A stretch of DNA of 64,000 nucleotides from CAIWHR01 sp963726765 (GTDB taxonomy: Bacteria; Pseudomonadota; Gammaproteobacteria; Burkholderiales; Casimicrobiaceae), in contig CAVSDH010000009.1 in assembly GCA_963726765.1 (NCBI GenBank), forward strand, positions 1-64,000, written 5' to 3'. A model generated the notes under the pieces. The model saw only the letters and a list, made by a program, of their open reading frames with translations. It was not told the origin of the DNA and ran no database searches. The position numbers and the translations under genes were made by a program. This document shows positions 24,901 through 34,074 of this stretch, piece by piece (positions within the stretch are counted from its first letter, which is position 1; every line of letters starts with the position of its first letter).

Positions 24901-25944
24901 CTAATCCGACGTGAAGATCGTCGACAGCTTTTCCATGTTTTCGAGCGCCTTTCCGCAGCCGCGCACGACGCACGTCAGCGGGTCGTCGGCGACGATCACC
25001 GGCAGTCCTGTCTCTTCCATCAGCAGCCGATCCAGGTCGCGCAGCAGTGCGCCGCCGCCGGTCAGCACCATGCCGCGTTCTGCGATGTCCGCGCCAAGCT
25101 CGGGAGGCGTGCGTTCGAGCGCGCTCTTCACCGCCGAGACGATGCTGTTGAGCGGGTCGGTGAGCGCCTCGAGGATTTCGTTCGACGACACGGTGAAGCT
25201 GCGCGGAATGCCCTCGGCGAGGTTGCGGCCCTTGACTTCCATTTCCTTGACCTCGGAACCGGGGAACGCGGAGCCGATCGTCTTCTTGATCATCTCCGCC
25301 GTCGTTTCGCCGATCAGCATCCCGTAGTTGCGGCGGATGTAGTTGACGATCGCCTCGTCGAACTTGTCGCCGCCGACGCGCACGCTGCCCGAGTAGACCA
25401 TGCCGCCCAGCGAGATGACGCCGACTTCCGTCGTGCCACCGCCGATGTCGACGACCATGGAACCGGTGGCGTCGGAGATCGGCAGGTCGGCGCCGATCGC
25501 CGCGGCCATCGGCTCTTCGATCAGATAGACTTTCGACGCGCCGGCGCCCAGCGCCGATTCGCGGATCGCGCGCCGTTCGACCTGGGTCGAGCCGCAGGGC
25601 ACGCAGATGATGATGCGCGGGGACGGCGAGAAGAGGCGCGAGTCGAGCACCTTCTTGATGAACTGCTTCAGCATCTGCTCGGTCACCGTGAAGTCGGCAA
25701 TCACGCCGTCCTTCATCGGCCGGATGGCCGTGATGTTGCCGGGCGTGCGGCCCAGCATCTGCTTCGCGGCGAGCCCCACCTCCTGGATCACGCGCTTGCC
25801 GTTAGGCCCGCCTTCCTGTCGGATCGCGACGACCGAAGGCTCGTTCAGCACGATGCCCTTGCCGCGTACGTAGATCAGGGTGTTGGCCGTGCCGAGGTCG
25901 ATCGCGAGATCGCTCGAGAAATAGCCTTTGAAGAACTGGAACAT
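24901..25944 (-). CDS. mreB: Actin-like rod-shape protein MreB
   Basis: A 347-residue actin-like ATPase that forms membrane-associated filaments positioning cell-wall synthesis. The phosphate-binding loops are obvious: DLGTANTLIYV near residue 15, VVDIGGGTTEVGVISLGG near 165 and LTGGGALLRDLD near 290. The start is at MFQFFKGYFSSDLAIDLG, the classic betaproteobacterial N terminus; the open frame extends further upstream but is not conserved. It is transcribed divergently from gatC, with an AT-rich patch between the two. Confidence 0.97.
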   Translation of the reverse strand: MFQFFKGYFSSDLAIDLGTANTLIYVRGKGIVLNEPSVVAIRQEGGPNGKRVIQEVGLAAKQMLGRTPGNITAIRPMKDGVIADFTVTEQMLKQFIKKVLDSRLFSPSPRIIICVPCGSTQVERRAIRESALGAGASKVYLIEEPMAAAIGADLPISDATGSMVVDIGGGTTEVGVISLGGMVYSGSVRVGGDKFDEAIVNYIRRNYGMLIGETTAEMIKKTIGSAFPGSEVKEMEVKGRNLAEGIPRSFTVSSNEILEALTDPLNSIVSAVKSALERTPPELGADIAERGMVLTGGGALLRDLDRLLMEETGLPVIVADDPLTCVVRGCGKALENMEKLSTIFTSD

Positions 25945-26016
25945 GGGAACGTTGGCCCGAGGAGTTGCGGCGGCGCGGCATTGCCGGCGGCCAGAAGTCG
26001 GAAAGCGGTGGACGCT

Positions 26017-26045
26017 GCTCGAAAATATGACAATATGATACCCTA
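26017..26045. promoter_or_regulatory. AT-rich divergent promoter region between mreB and gatC
   Basis: The 272-base intergenic space between the divergent mreB and gatC starts contains one notably AT-rich patch (26021-26045) in an otherwise GC-rich setting. It carries TATGAT on the plus strand and TATCAT on the minus strand, both reasonable -10 elements. The -35 elements are weak on inspection. A bidirectional promoter is an inference from position and base composition. Confidence 0.35.
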
Positions 26046-26216
26046 ACACGTTACGCCCAAGCACTGATTCGGCACGGAAAACTGCCGGGAATCGGGGTGT
26101 CGGGCCCGGAGACCGCGAACCGGCAGTTGATCGCCGCGCGCCGAAGCCTGCAGGCAGGCTGGCGTTGCGGTCGGGCGGTCGTGCGCACCGATCGATCCGC
26201 CCCGCCCGCCATCGCC

Positions 26217-26504
26217 ATGCCTCTCTCTGCCGCCGACGTCCATCGCATCGCTCACCTCGCGCGCATCGAAATCGATGCCGCGCAAGCGGATGAAGTCCGC
26301 GCCAAGCTCGACTCGATCTTTGCGATGATCAACGAGCTGCAGGCCGTCGACACGACGGGCGTGGTGCCGATGGCCCATGCGCAGGACGTGATGCTGCCGT
26401 TGCGCGAGGACCGGGTCACCGAGACCGACCGGCATGCGCTCTACCAGGCGACGGCGCCGGCGGTCGAAGACGGGCTCTACCTGGTGCCGAAGGTCATTGA
26501 ATAG
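26217..26504 (+). CDS. gatC: Glutamyl-/aspartyl-tRNA amidotransferase subunit C
   Basis: A 95-residue GatC: MPLSAADVHRIAHLARIEID at the start, LDSIFAMINELQAVDTTGVVPMAHA in the middle and the tail APAVEDGLYLVPKVIE, all matching the family. GatC stabilises the GatA-GatB complex that converts misacylated Glu-tRNA(Gln) and Asp-tRNA(Asn) to the correct forms. The ATG at 26217 is preferred because the conserved N terminus begins there; earlier in-frame starts only add unconserved residues. Confidence 0.95.
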   Translation: MPLSAADVHRIAHLARIEIDAAQADEVRAKLDSIFAMINELQAVDTTGVVPMAHAQDVMLPLREDRVTETDRHALYQATAPAVEDGLYLVPKVIE

Positions 26505-26607
26505 GTTCGGCGAGGAGCGGGGAGCGTGAGGCCAGACCGTCGCTCCGGACTCCGAACGCACCGCCGCATCGTCCGCAGAGAACAAAACGCCTGACGCCCG
26601 TCCCGGA

Positions 26608-28083
26608 ATGCAGAACAACACCATCGTCGAACTTTCGCAGGCGCTTCGCACCAGGCGAGTGTCCAGCGTCGAACTGACGCAGGCGATGCTCGACCGAATC
26701 GCGCAGCACAACCCCATTCTCAACGCCTTCGTCACCGTCGACGCCGCCGGCGCGCTTGCCGCCGCCAGGGACGCCGATGCGCGGATCGCAAGGGGCGAGG
26801 CCGGGCCGCTGACCGGCATCCCGATCGCGCACAAGGACGTCCTGATGACCGCGGGACTCAGAACCACCTGCGGTTCGCGAATGCTCGAGGACTTCATCGC
26901 CCCCTATGACGCCTTCGTCGTCGAGGGACTGAAACGCGCAGGCACCGTGCTCGTCGGCAAGACGAACATGGACGAGTTCGCGATGGGTTCGTCGAACGAA
27001 ACATCGTATTTCGGACCCGTGAAGAATCCGTGGAACGTGGAGTACGTTCCGGGCGGCAGCTCCGGCGGATCCTCGGCCGCCGTCGCCGCACGCCTCGTGC
27101 CGGGCGCGACGGGCACCGACACCGGAGGTTCGATCCGTCAGCCCGCGGCACTGTCGGGAATCTGCGGTCTCAAGCCGACCTACGGCATCTGCTCGCGCTA
27201 CGGGCTGATCGCCTTCGCGTCGAGCCTCGACCAGGCAGGCACGTTCGCGCAGACCGCCGAGGATTGCGCGCTATTGCTGAATGCCATGGCGGGGCACGAT
27301 GAGCGCGACTCGACGTCGCTCGATCGCCCCGCCGACGACTACACGCGACTCATTCACGCGCCCGCGCGCGACAAGCCGCTCGCCGGATTGCGCATCGGCC
27401 TCCCGCAGGAATATTTCGGCGCCGGCGTCGATCCCGACGTCGCGGCCGCGGTCGACGCGGCGGTCACCGTGTTGCGCACGCTCGGCGCGACGACCGTCGA
27501 CGTTACGCTTCCCAACGTCAACCTGTCGGTGCCGGTTTACTACGTGATCGCTCCCGCCGAAGCGTCGTCGAATCTGTCGCGCTTCGACGGCGTCCGCTAC
27601 GGTCACCGCGCCGCAAAGTACGCGGATCTCCTCGACATGTACCGGAAGTCGCGGACCGAGGGTTTCGGCGCCGAGGTGAAACGGCGAATCCTGGTCGGCA
27701 CGTACGTGCTGTCGCACGGCTACTACGACGCTTACTACCTCAAGGCGCAGCAGGTGCGGCGACTGATCGCCGACGGATTTCGCCGTGCCTACGAAAGGTG
27801 CGATGTCATTCTCGGCCCGACGGCGCCTTCACCCGCCTTCAAGTTCGGCGCGAAGACCGACGACCCGGTGCAGATGTACCTGAACGACATCTTCACGATC
27901 GCCGCGAATCTCACGGGCGCTCCGGCCATTTCCGTCCCGTGCGGCTTCGATCGCCGCGGCCTTCCGGTCGGACTGCAGATACAGGGCAATTATTTCGACG
28001 AAGCGAGGATCCTCGACGTCGCGCACCGGTATCAGCAGGCGACCGACTGGCATCGGCGGGCCCCCGCGGGAGTCGCGCCATGA
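26608..28083 (+). CDS. gatA: Glutamyl-/aspartyl-tRNA amidotransferase subunit A
   Basis: A 491-residue amidase. The Ser-cis-Ser-Lys machinery is present: Lys76 in IPIAHKDVLM, the Gly/Ser-rich GGSSGGSSAAVAARLVPGATGTDTGGSIRQPA, and TNMDEFAMGSSNE ahead of it. It hydrolyses glutamine to supply ammonia to GatB through the intersubunit channel. The last four bases overlap the gatB ATG, so GatA and GatB are co-translated. Confidence 0.96.
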   Translation: MQNNTIVELSQALRTRRVSSVELTQAMLDRIAQHNPILNAFVTVDAAGALAAARDADARIARGEAGPLTGIPIAHKDVLMTAGLRTTCGSRMLEDFIAPYDAFVVEGLKRAGTVLVGKTNMDEFAMGSSNETSYFGPVKNPWNVEYVPGGSSGGSSAAVAARLVPGATGTDTGGSIRQPAALSGICGLKPTYGICSRYGLIAFASSLDQAGTFAQTAEDCALLLNAMAGHDERDSTSLDRPADDYTRLIHAPARDKPLAGLRIGLPQEYFGAGVDPDVAAAVDAAVTVLRTLGATTVDVTLPNVNLSVPVYYVIAPAEASSNLSRFDGVRYGHRAAKYADLLDMYRKSRTEGFGAEVKRRILVGTYVLSHGYYDAYYLKAQQVRRLIADGFRRAYERCDVILGPTAPSPAFKFGAKTDDPVQMYLNDIFTIAANLTGAPAISVPCGFDRRGLPVGLQIQGNYFDEARILDVAHRYQQATDWHRRAPAGVAP

Positions 28084-29518
28084 GCTGGGAGGTGGTCATC
28101 GGCCTCGAGACGCACGCGCAGCTGTCCACGGTGTCGAAGATTTTTTCCGGGGCGTCGACGGCGTTCGGCGCCGCGCCCAACACGCAGGCATCGGCGGTCG
28201 ACGTCGCGCTGCCGGGCGTGCTGCCGGTGTTGAACAAGGGCGCCGTCGAGCGCGCGATCCGCTTCGGGCTCGCTGTCGGCGGAACGATCAACAAGCGCAG
28301 CGTGTTCGCGCGCAAGAATTACTTCTACCCGGACCTGCCGAAGGGCTACCAGATCTCGCAATACGAGATCCCCATCGTGCAGGGCGGCTCGATCACGATA
28401 TCAACGGAGGGTGGTGAAAAGATCGTGCATCTCACCCGCGCGCATCTCGAGGAAGACGCCGGCAAGAGCCTGCATGAGGATTTTCACGGCATGACCGGCA
28501 TCGATCTCAACCGCGCGGGCACGCCACTGCTCGAAATCGTGTCGGAGCCGGAAATGTCGAGCTCCGACGAAGCGGTCGCCTATGCAAAGACGCTGCACGG
28601 TCTCGTCCGCTGGATCGGCATCTGTGACGGCAACATGCAGGAGGGGAGCTTTCGCTGCGACGCCAACGTCTCCGTGCGCCGTATCGGCGCGCCGCTCGGC
28701 ACGCGCTGCGAGATCAAGAACCTCAACAGCTTCCGCTTCATGCAGGACGCGATCGACTTCGAGGTGCGGCGCCAGATCGCGCTAATCGAGGACGGCGGCA
28801 CGGTGGTGCAGGAAACGCGGCTCTATGATCCCGACCGCCGGGAAACACGACCGATGCGGAGCAAGGAGGACGCACAGGATTATCGCTACTTCCCGGATCC
28901 GGACCTGCCACCGCTTGTAGTCGGCGATGACTGGATCGTGAAAGTCCGGGAAGCGATGCCCGAACTGCCAGAGGCGATGAAACGCAGGTTTGCAACGCAG
29001 TATGCACTTCCCTCGAAAGACGCGACCGCGCTGACGCAAAGCCGGGAAATGGCCGAATATTTTGAGCGGGCGATCGCAGATTTCGATGGCCCCGCGAAAG
29101 TGGTTGCAAACTGGGTGCTCGGCGAGATCTCGAGCGGAATGAACAAGACACAACTTGGAAATTGATCGCATTCCCATTGCGCCACATCAGCTGGCCGATC
29201 TGCTGAACCATGTGCATGACCAGACGATCTCTGCTACGACCGCCAAGGGCTTCAGCGAAACAGCGTGGATCGAGGGTTTCCCTTCCGACCTGGACGCCGA
29301 GATCGAACGCAAAGGATTGGCTCAGATCTCCGACGCGGGCGCGATCGAGAATATCGTCGATGCGGTGATTGCGGAGAACGCCGGCAATCGTCGCCGAATT
29401 CCGCGCAGGCAAGGAAAAGGCGTTCAACTCACTCGTCGGGAAAGCAATGGCGGCCACCAAGGGCAAAGCCAATCCCGCGCAAGTCAACGAACTGCTAAAG
29501 AAGAAGCTCGGCGGCTGA
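28080..29518 (+). CDS. gatB: Glutamyl-/aspartyl-tRNA amidotransferase subunit B, two frameshifts
   Basis: The kinase-like domain is intact and clear (ETHAQLSTVSKIFSGAST, EDAGKSLHE, NRAGTPLLEIVSEPEM, YRYFPDPDLPPL). The C-terminal YqeY-like domain is split by two apparent one-base insertions near 29157 and 29389. Removing them joins MNKTQ to LEIDRIPIAPHQLADLL, and ENAGN to VAEFRAGKEKAFNSLVGKAM, ending ...VNELLKKKLGG. The corrected length is 479 codons, exactly as expected. As given, the protein stops after about 360 residues and lacks the tRNA-binding tail. Confidence 0.9.
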
Positions 29519-29551
29519 TGGAGCCGCTCGGTGTTAACCCGAACTTCCGGA

Positions 29552-29568
29552 CCGCCGCGGAGCGGCGG
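29552..29568. terminator. Hairpin between convergent gatB and ettA
   Basis: Between the two converging stop codons (29518 and 29581) lies a perfect 7-bp GC stem, CCGCCGC with GCGGCGG, separated by three bases. No strong T-tract follows on either side (the plus side continues GCTTGTCC). It may act as a bidirectional, possibly Rho-assisted, terminator. The call rests on position plus the perfect stem. Confidence 0.45.
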
Positions 29569-29580
29569 GCTTGTCCTGAC

Positions 29581-31245
<1,665 letters not shown>

Positions 31246-31332
31246 GGATGTTCCGGGTTCGGGGGATTCGAAGGGGCGCAATTATCGCAGGTACCGCCGG
31301 ATTCTGCCGCATTGCGCCACACCCAATGAAAA

Positions 31333-31350
31333 CACGGCCTGCAGGCCGTG
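31333..31350. promoter_or_regulatory. Perfect 18-bp palindrome upstream of ettA
   Basis: CACGGCCTG followed immediately by CAGGCCGTG forms a perfect 18-bp inverted repeat centred between 31341 and 31342, about 90 bases upstream of the ettA start. A protein-binding operator or an RNA stem are both possible. No recognised regulator motif. Single occurrence in the window as far as I can see. Confidence 0.35.
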
Positions 31351-31544
31351 ATCGATGCGACGACGAGCAAGGGGAATCGCGCGGTGACCTCGGGACCGTC
31401 AGCGCAAGTTGTCGCCGGCCCCTGAACCGTCTACCTGATTGGTCGCGTCGAGCTGTCGGCCTTCGGCGCCCTCGGCCTCCTACCGGTCGCGGCATGTACC
31501 CGTACAGTTGTCGGCCTCGCTGCGTCGACTCGCCGGCATCGCAT

Positions 31545-31569
31545 CCCCGCGCAATAAATCTGCGCGGGG
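31545..31569. repeat. Strong hairpin inside the dispersed repeat (31-kb copy)
   Basis: A perfect 9-bp stem, CCCCGCGCA with TGCGCGGGG, encloses a seven-base AT-rich loop (ATAAATC). It is the equivalent of the palindrome at 51919-51936. The outer GGGG/CCCC pairs and flanking bases are shared, while the inner stem bases differ but remain paired. It lies about 65 bases downstream of the DUF4124 stop in gene sense, so it could be a transcript-end structure. Confidence 0.55.
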
Positions 31570-31633
31570 CCCCTGCTCCGAGGCTCGCGCCGCTACTCGC
31601 GCTTGCTCCGATCCCTCTGCGCCGCTCGCGTCG

Positions 31634-32335
31634 CTACTTCTTCTGCGGCGCGGTGCCGACCTTGGAGGCAGCGGGCGCGGCAGGAACATCGCCGCCGGCG
31701 ACGGCATCGCCACCTTTCGCGGCGATCAGCTCGCGCCAGCGCTTCTTGTCGGCGTCGTATTTGGCATTGACCGCGATGACTTCATTCTGCTTGAGGGCGA
31801 GCAGTGCGTCCTGACGCGCGAGCTCCGAGTTGATCGATTCGAGCTCGCGCTCCAGTGTCGGCGGCAAGGGCTTGTCGGCGAACTCGGCTTTCTTCTTGGT
31901 CTCGATGGCCGCCCTGCGCTTGCCGAGTTGCTCGCTGTAGGCCTTTGACGACTGCACGACGCTCTCGATCGTCCGCAACGAACGGTATCGCGCAAGGTCG
32001 ATCTCGCTCTCGCTCGTAAACGACGACAGGAGCGCCCGATCGCGACGGGCTATCTCGTCCTGCCGCTTTCGCAACTCCTTCTGACGCTCCTCCTCTGCGG
32101 CCTTCGCGCGCAGCTGCTCGGGTGTGGGGGCCGGCTCGGTCTTCTTGACCGGGATGCCTTCCTTGTTGAACTCGACATTGCCCTTGTTGACGGCCTCGGG
32201 CGGCATCTTGTCCGTGTAGTGGACCACGCCCTTCTCATCGACCCATTTGTAGGTCGTTGCCCGCGCCGTCCCCGGCGCGGACAGCAGCGCGAGCGCGGCC
32301 AGCGCGGCCGCAGCGAACGGGAGCGCGAGGCGCAT
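31634..32335 (-). CDS. Exported DUF4124-domain protein with coiled-coil region
   Basis: A 233-residue protein: signal peptide (about 1-27, AAALAALALLSAPGTARA), then a canonical DUF4124 start (TTYKWVDEKGVVHYTDKMPPEAVN). A long charged helical region follows (about 70-210, rich in Glu, Lys, Arg and Ala) that is probably coiled coil. The C terminus is Ala/Gly/Pro-rich (GGDAVAGGDVPAAPAASK). Likely periplasmic; function unknown. The stop codon lies at the edge of the repeat block. Confidence 0.8.
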   Translation of the reverse strand: MRLALPFAAAALAALALLSAPGTARATTYKWVDEKGVVHYTDKMPPEAVNKGNVEFNKEGIPVKKTEPAPTPEQLRAKAAEEERQKELRKRQDEIARRDRALLSSFTSESEIDLARYRSLRTIESVVQSSKAYSEQLGKRRAAIETKKKAEFADKPLPPTLERELESINSELARQDALLALKQNEVIAVNAKYDADKKRWRELIAAKGGDAVAGGDVPAAPAASKVGTAPQKK

Positions 32336-32430
32336 CAAGTCCGCGGGCCGAACGGCGTGCCCATCATTCGTCCGCGACCGAAACTTCGTTGGTCCCACGT
32401 CACTCTCCTCTATGGCGCCGGCGCCGGCCA

Positions 32431-33072
32431 TCAACGGACGCCGTATTGCACGCGATACGCGCTGACCGCCTCCGCATGCCGTGCAAGCGCCGGCCGTCCG
32501 GCGAGGAAACGCATCAGGTCGTCCGACGTCGCGATCGCCACGACCGGAATACCGTACTCGTCCCGCAATTCCTGCACCGCCGACTTGTCGCCTCGGCCCC
32601 GCTCCAGCCGGTCGAACGCTATCAGAACGCCGGCAGGGTCGGCTCCGTTGACGCGCAGGAGCTCGATCGCCTCGCGCTTGGCGCCGCCGTCGGTGATCAC
32701 GTCGTCGACGATCAGCACCCGGCCTCGCAGCGGCGCGCCCACTATCGTTCCGCCCTCGCCGTGGTCCTTGGCTTCCTTCCGGTTGAAGCTGAACGGCAAA
32801 TTGTGACCTTTTTCGGCAAGGGCGATCGCCGTCGCCGCCGCCAGGGTAATGCCCTTGTACGCCGGTCCGAACAGTTGATCGCAAACCAGGCCGGAAGCAA
32901 GCCACGCCTCCGCGTAATACGCGCCAAGCCGCGCCAGGCTTTCGCCGTCGCTGAAGTGCCCCGCGTTGAAAAAGTAGGGGCTGGCCCGTCCCGCCTTGGT
33001 CACGAATTCACCAAAGCGCAGCACGCCACGTGCCAACGCAAACGCGAGGAAATCCTGCCGAAAATCCGACAT
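32431..33072 (-). CDS. pyrE: Orotate phosphoribosyltransferase
   Basis: A 213-residue enzyme of pyrimidine synthesis that joins orotate and PRPP to give OMP. Type-I PRTase features: GEFVTKAGRASPYFFNAGHF at the start, QLFGPAYKGITLAAATAIAL, FNRKEAKDHGEGGTIVGAPL (the flexible catalytic loop with Lys and His) and the PRPP motif VLIVDDVITDGGAKREAI. The usual PRPP motif has T-A-G-T; here it is T-D-G-G, as in many betaproteobacteria. Start at MSDFRQDFLAFAL. It is divergent from xth, with a 152-base space. Confidence 0.94.
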   Translation of the reverse strand: MSDFRQDFLAFALARGVLRFGEFVTKAGRASPYFFNAGHFSDGESLARLGAYYAEAWLASGLVCDQLFGPAYKGITLAAATAIALAEKGHNLPFSFNRKEAKDHGEGGTIVGAPLRGRVLIVDDVITDGGAKREAIELLRVNGADPAGVLIAFDRLERGRGDKSAVQELRDEYGIPVVAIATSDDLMRFLAGRPALARHAEAVSAYRVQYGVR

Positions 33073-33224
33073 CACGACATCTCGTTTTCGAGTTTCGCCG
33101 AGTATACCCGTCCCGTGCGGGCCGCCGCCCGGTAGGGGCCCGGCCTTGGCGGCGTCCCCGTTGTGTAAACTCCGCGAGGATTCGATTCCATCCATTCACG
33201 GCCCGGGCCTTCACTTCATCCACC

Positions 33225-34004
33225 ATGCGGGTCATCACCCTCAACGTCAACGGCATCCGTGCGGCAGAGCGAAAGGGCCTTGCGCACTGGCTGACCCGCG
33301 GCGACACGTGGGACGTCGTCTGCCTGCAGGAAATCAAGGCGGTCCACGCCGACATTCCGCGATCGCTGCAGGCGCCGCGGAAGGCGCACGCGGCGTTCTA
33401 TCCGGCGGAGCGCCCCGGCTACGCCGGCGTCGCACTTTTCGCGAGGACGACGCCGCGCATCGCAACGGGCTTCGGCAGCGCGGAATTCGACGCCGAGGGC
33501 CGCTATCTCGAGGCGCATTTCGCCGAGCTCACCGTGATAAGCGTCTATCTGCCATCGGGGTCGAGCGGTCCGCATCGCCAGGCGTCGAAGTTCCGGTTCC
33601 TCGAGCAGTTCCTGCCTCACCTTGCAAAGCTCCGCCGCCGCAAGCGCGAGATCATTCTCTGCGGCGACTGGAACATCGCGCACAAGGAGATCGATCTTCG
33701 CAACTGGCGCAGCAACCAGAAGAACTCGGGATTCCTGCCCGAGGAACGCGAGTGGCTCACGCGTGTCTTCGACGAGCTGGGTTTTGTCGACGTGTTCCGC
33801 CGCGTCGACCCCCGCCCGGACCAGTACACGTGGTGGTCGAACCGGGGGGAGGCCTGGGCCAAGAACGTCGGCTGGCGCATCGACTACCAGATCGCGACGC
33901 CTGGCATCGCGGCGAAGGCGCAGCGCGCCTCCATCTATACGAAGCGGCGGTTCTCGGATCACGCGCCTCTCATCGTCGACTACGACTGCACGCTGACGGC
34001 GTAG
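33225..34004 (+). CDS. xth: Exodeoxyribonuclease III / AP endonuclease
   Basis: A 259-residue member of the exonuclease III family, which cleaves abasic sites in base-excision repair. The catalytic residues are in ITLNVNGIRAA (Asn), CLQEIKA (Glu metal ligand), GDWNIAHKEIDL (Asp/Asn) and SDHAPLIVDY (Asp-His). The start at MRVITLNVNGI is the conserved N terminus; earlier in-frame starts lie in unconserved sequence. It is followed by the ABC-F gene after about 70 bases. Confidence 0.93.
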   Translation: MRVITLNVNGIRAAERKGLAHWLTRGDTWDVVCLQEIKAVHADIPRSLQAPRKAHAAFYPAERPGYAGVALFARTTPRIATGFGSAEFDAEGRYLEAHFAELTVISVYLPSGSSGPHRQASKFRFLEQFLPHLAKLRRRKREIILCGDWNIAHKEIDLRNWRSNQKNSGFLPEEREWLTRVFDELGFVDVFRRVDPRPDQYTWWSNRGEAWAKNVGWRIDYQIATPGIAAKAQRASIYTKRRFSDHAPLIVDYDCTLTA

Positions 34005-34074
34005 CGCTACCAGCGTGCGGGCGACGGCGCAGTTCGCCCCGCACGCGACGCTCTCCGCCCGCAAACGACGCACC

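Larger units (their letters stand above)
31246..31633. repeat. Intergenic region with palindrome, hairpin and dispersed GC-rich repeat
   Basis: These 388 bases between ettA (start) and the DUF4124 gene (stop) hold no gene. The part from about 31440 to 31633 shares blocks with the 51.6-52.1 kb repeat region (read on the opposite strand). In the sense of the DUF4124 gene, the shared blocks are CGCGAGCGGCG right after the stop, GATCGGAGCAA, GAGCAGGGGCCCC, GGGGATGCGA and GAGGCCGACAACT. The stop codon itself is the first base triplet of the repeat. A strong hairpin and a separate palindrome are listed apart. Confidence 0.6.
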
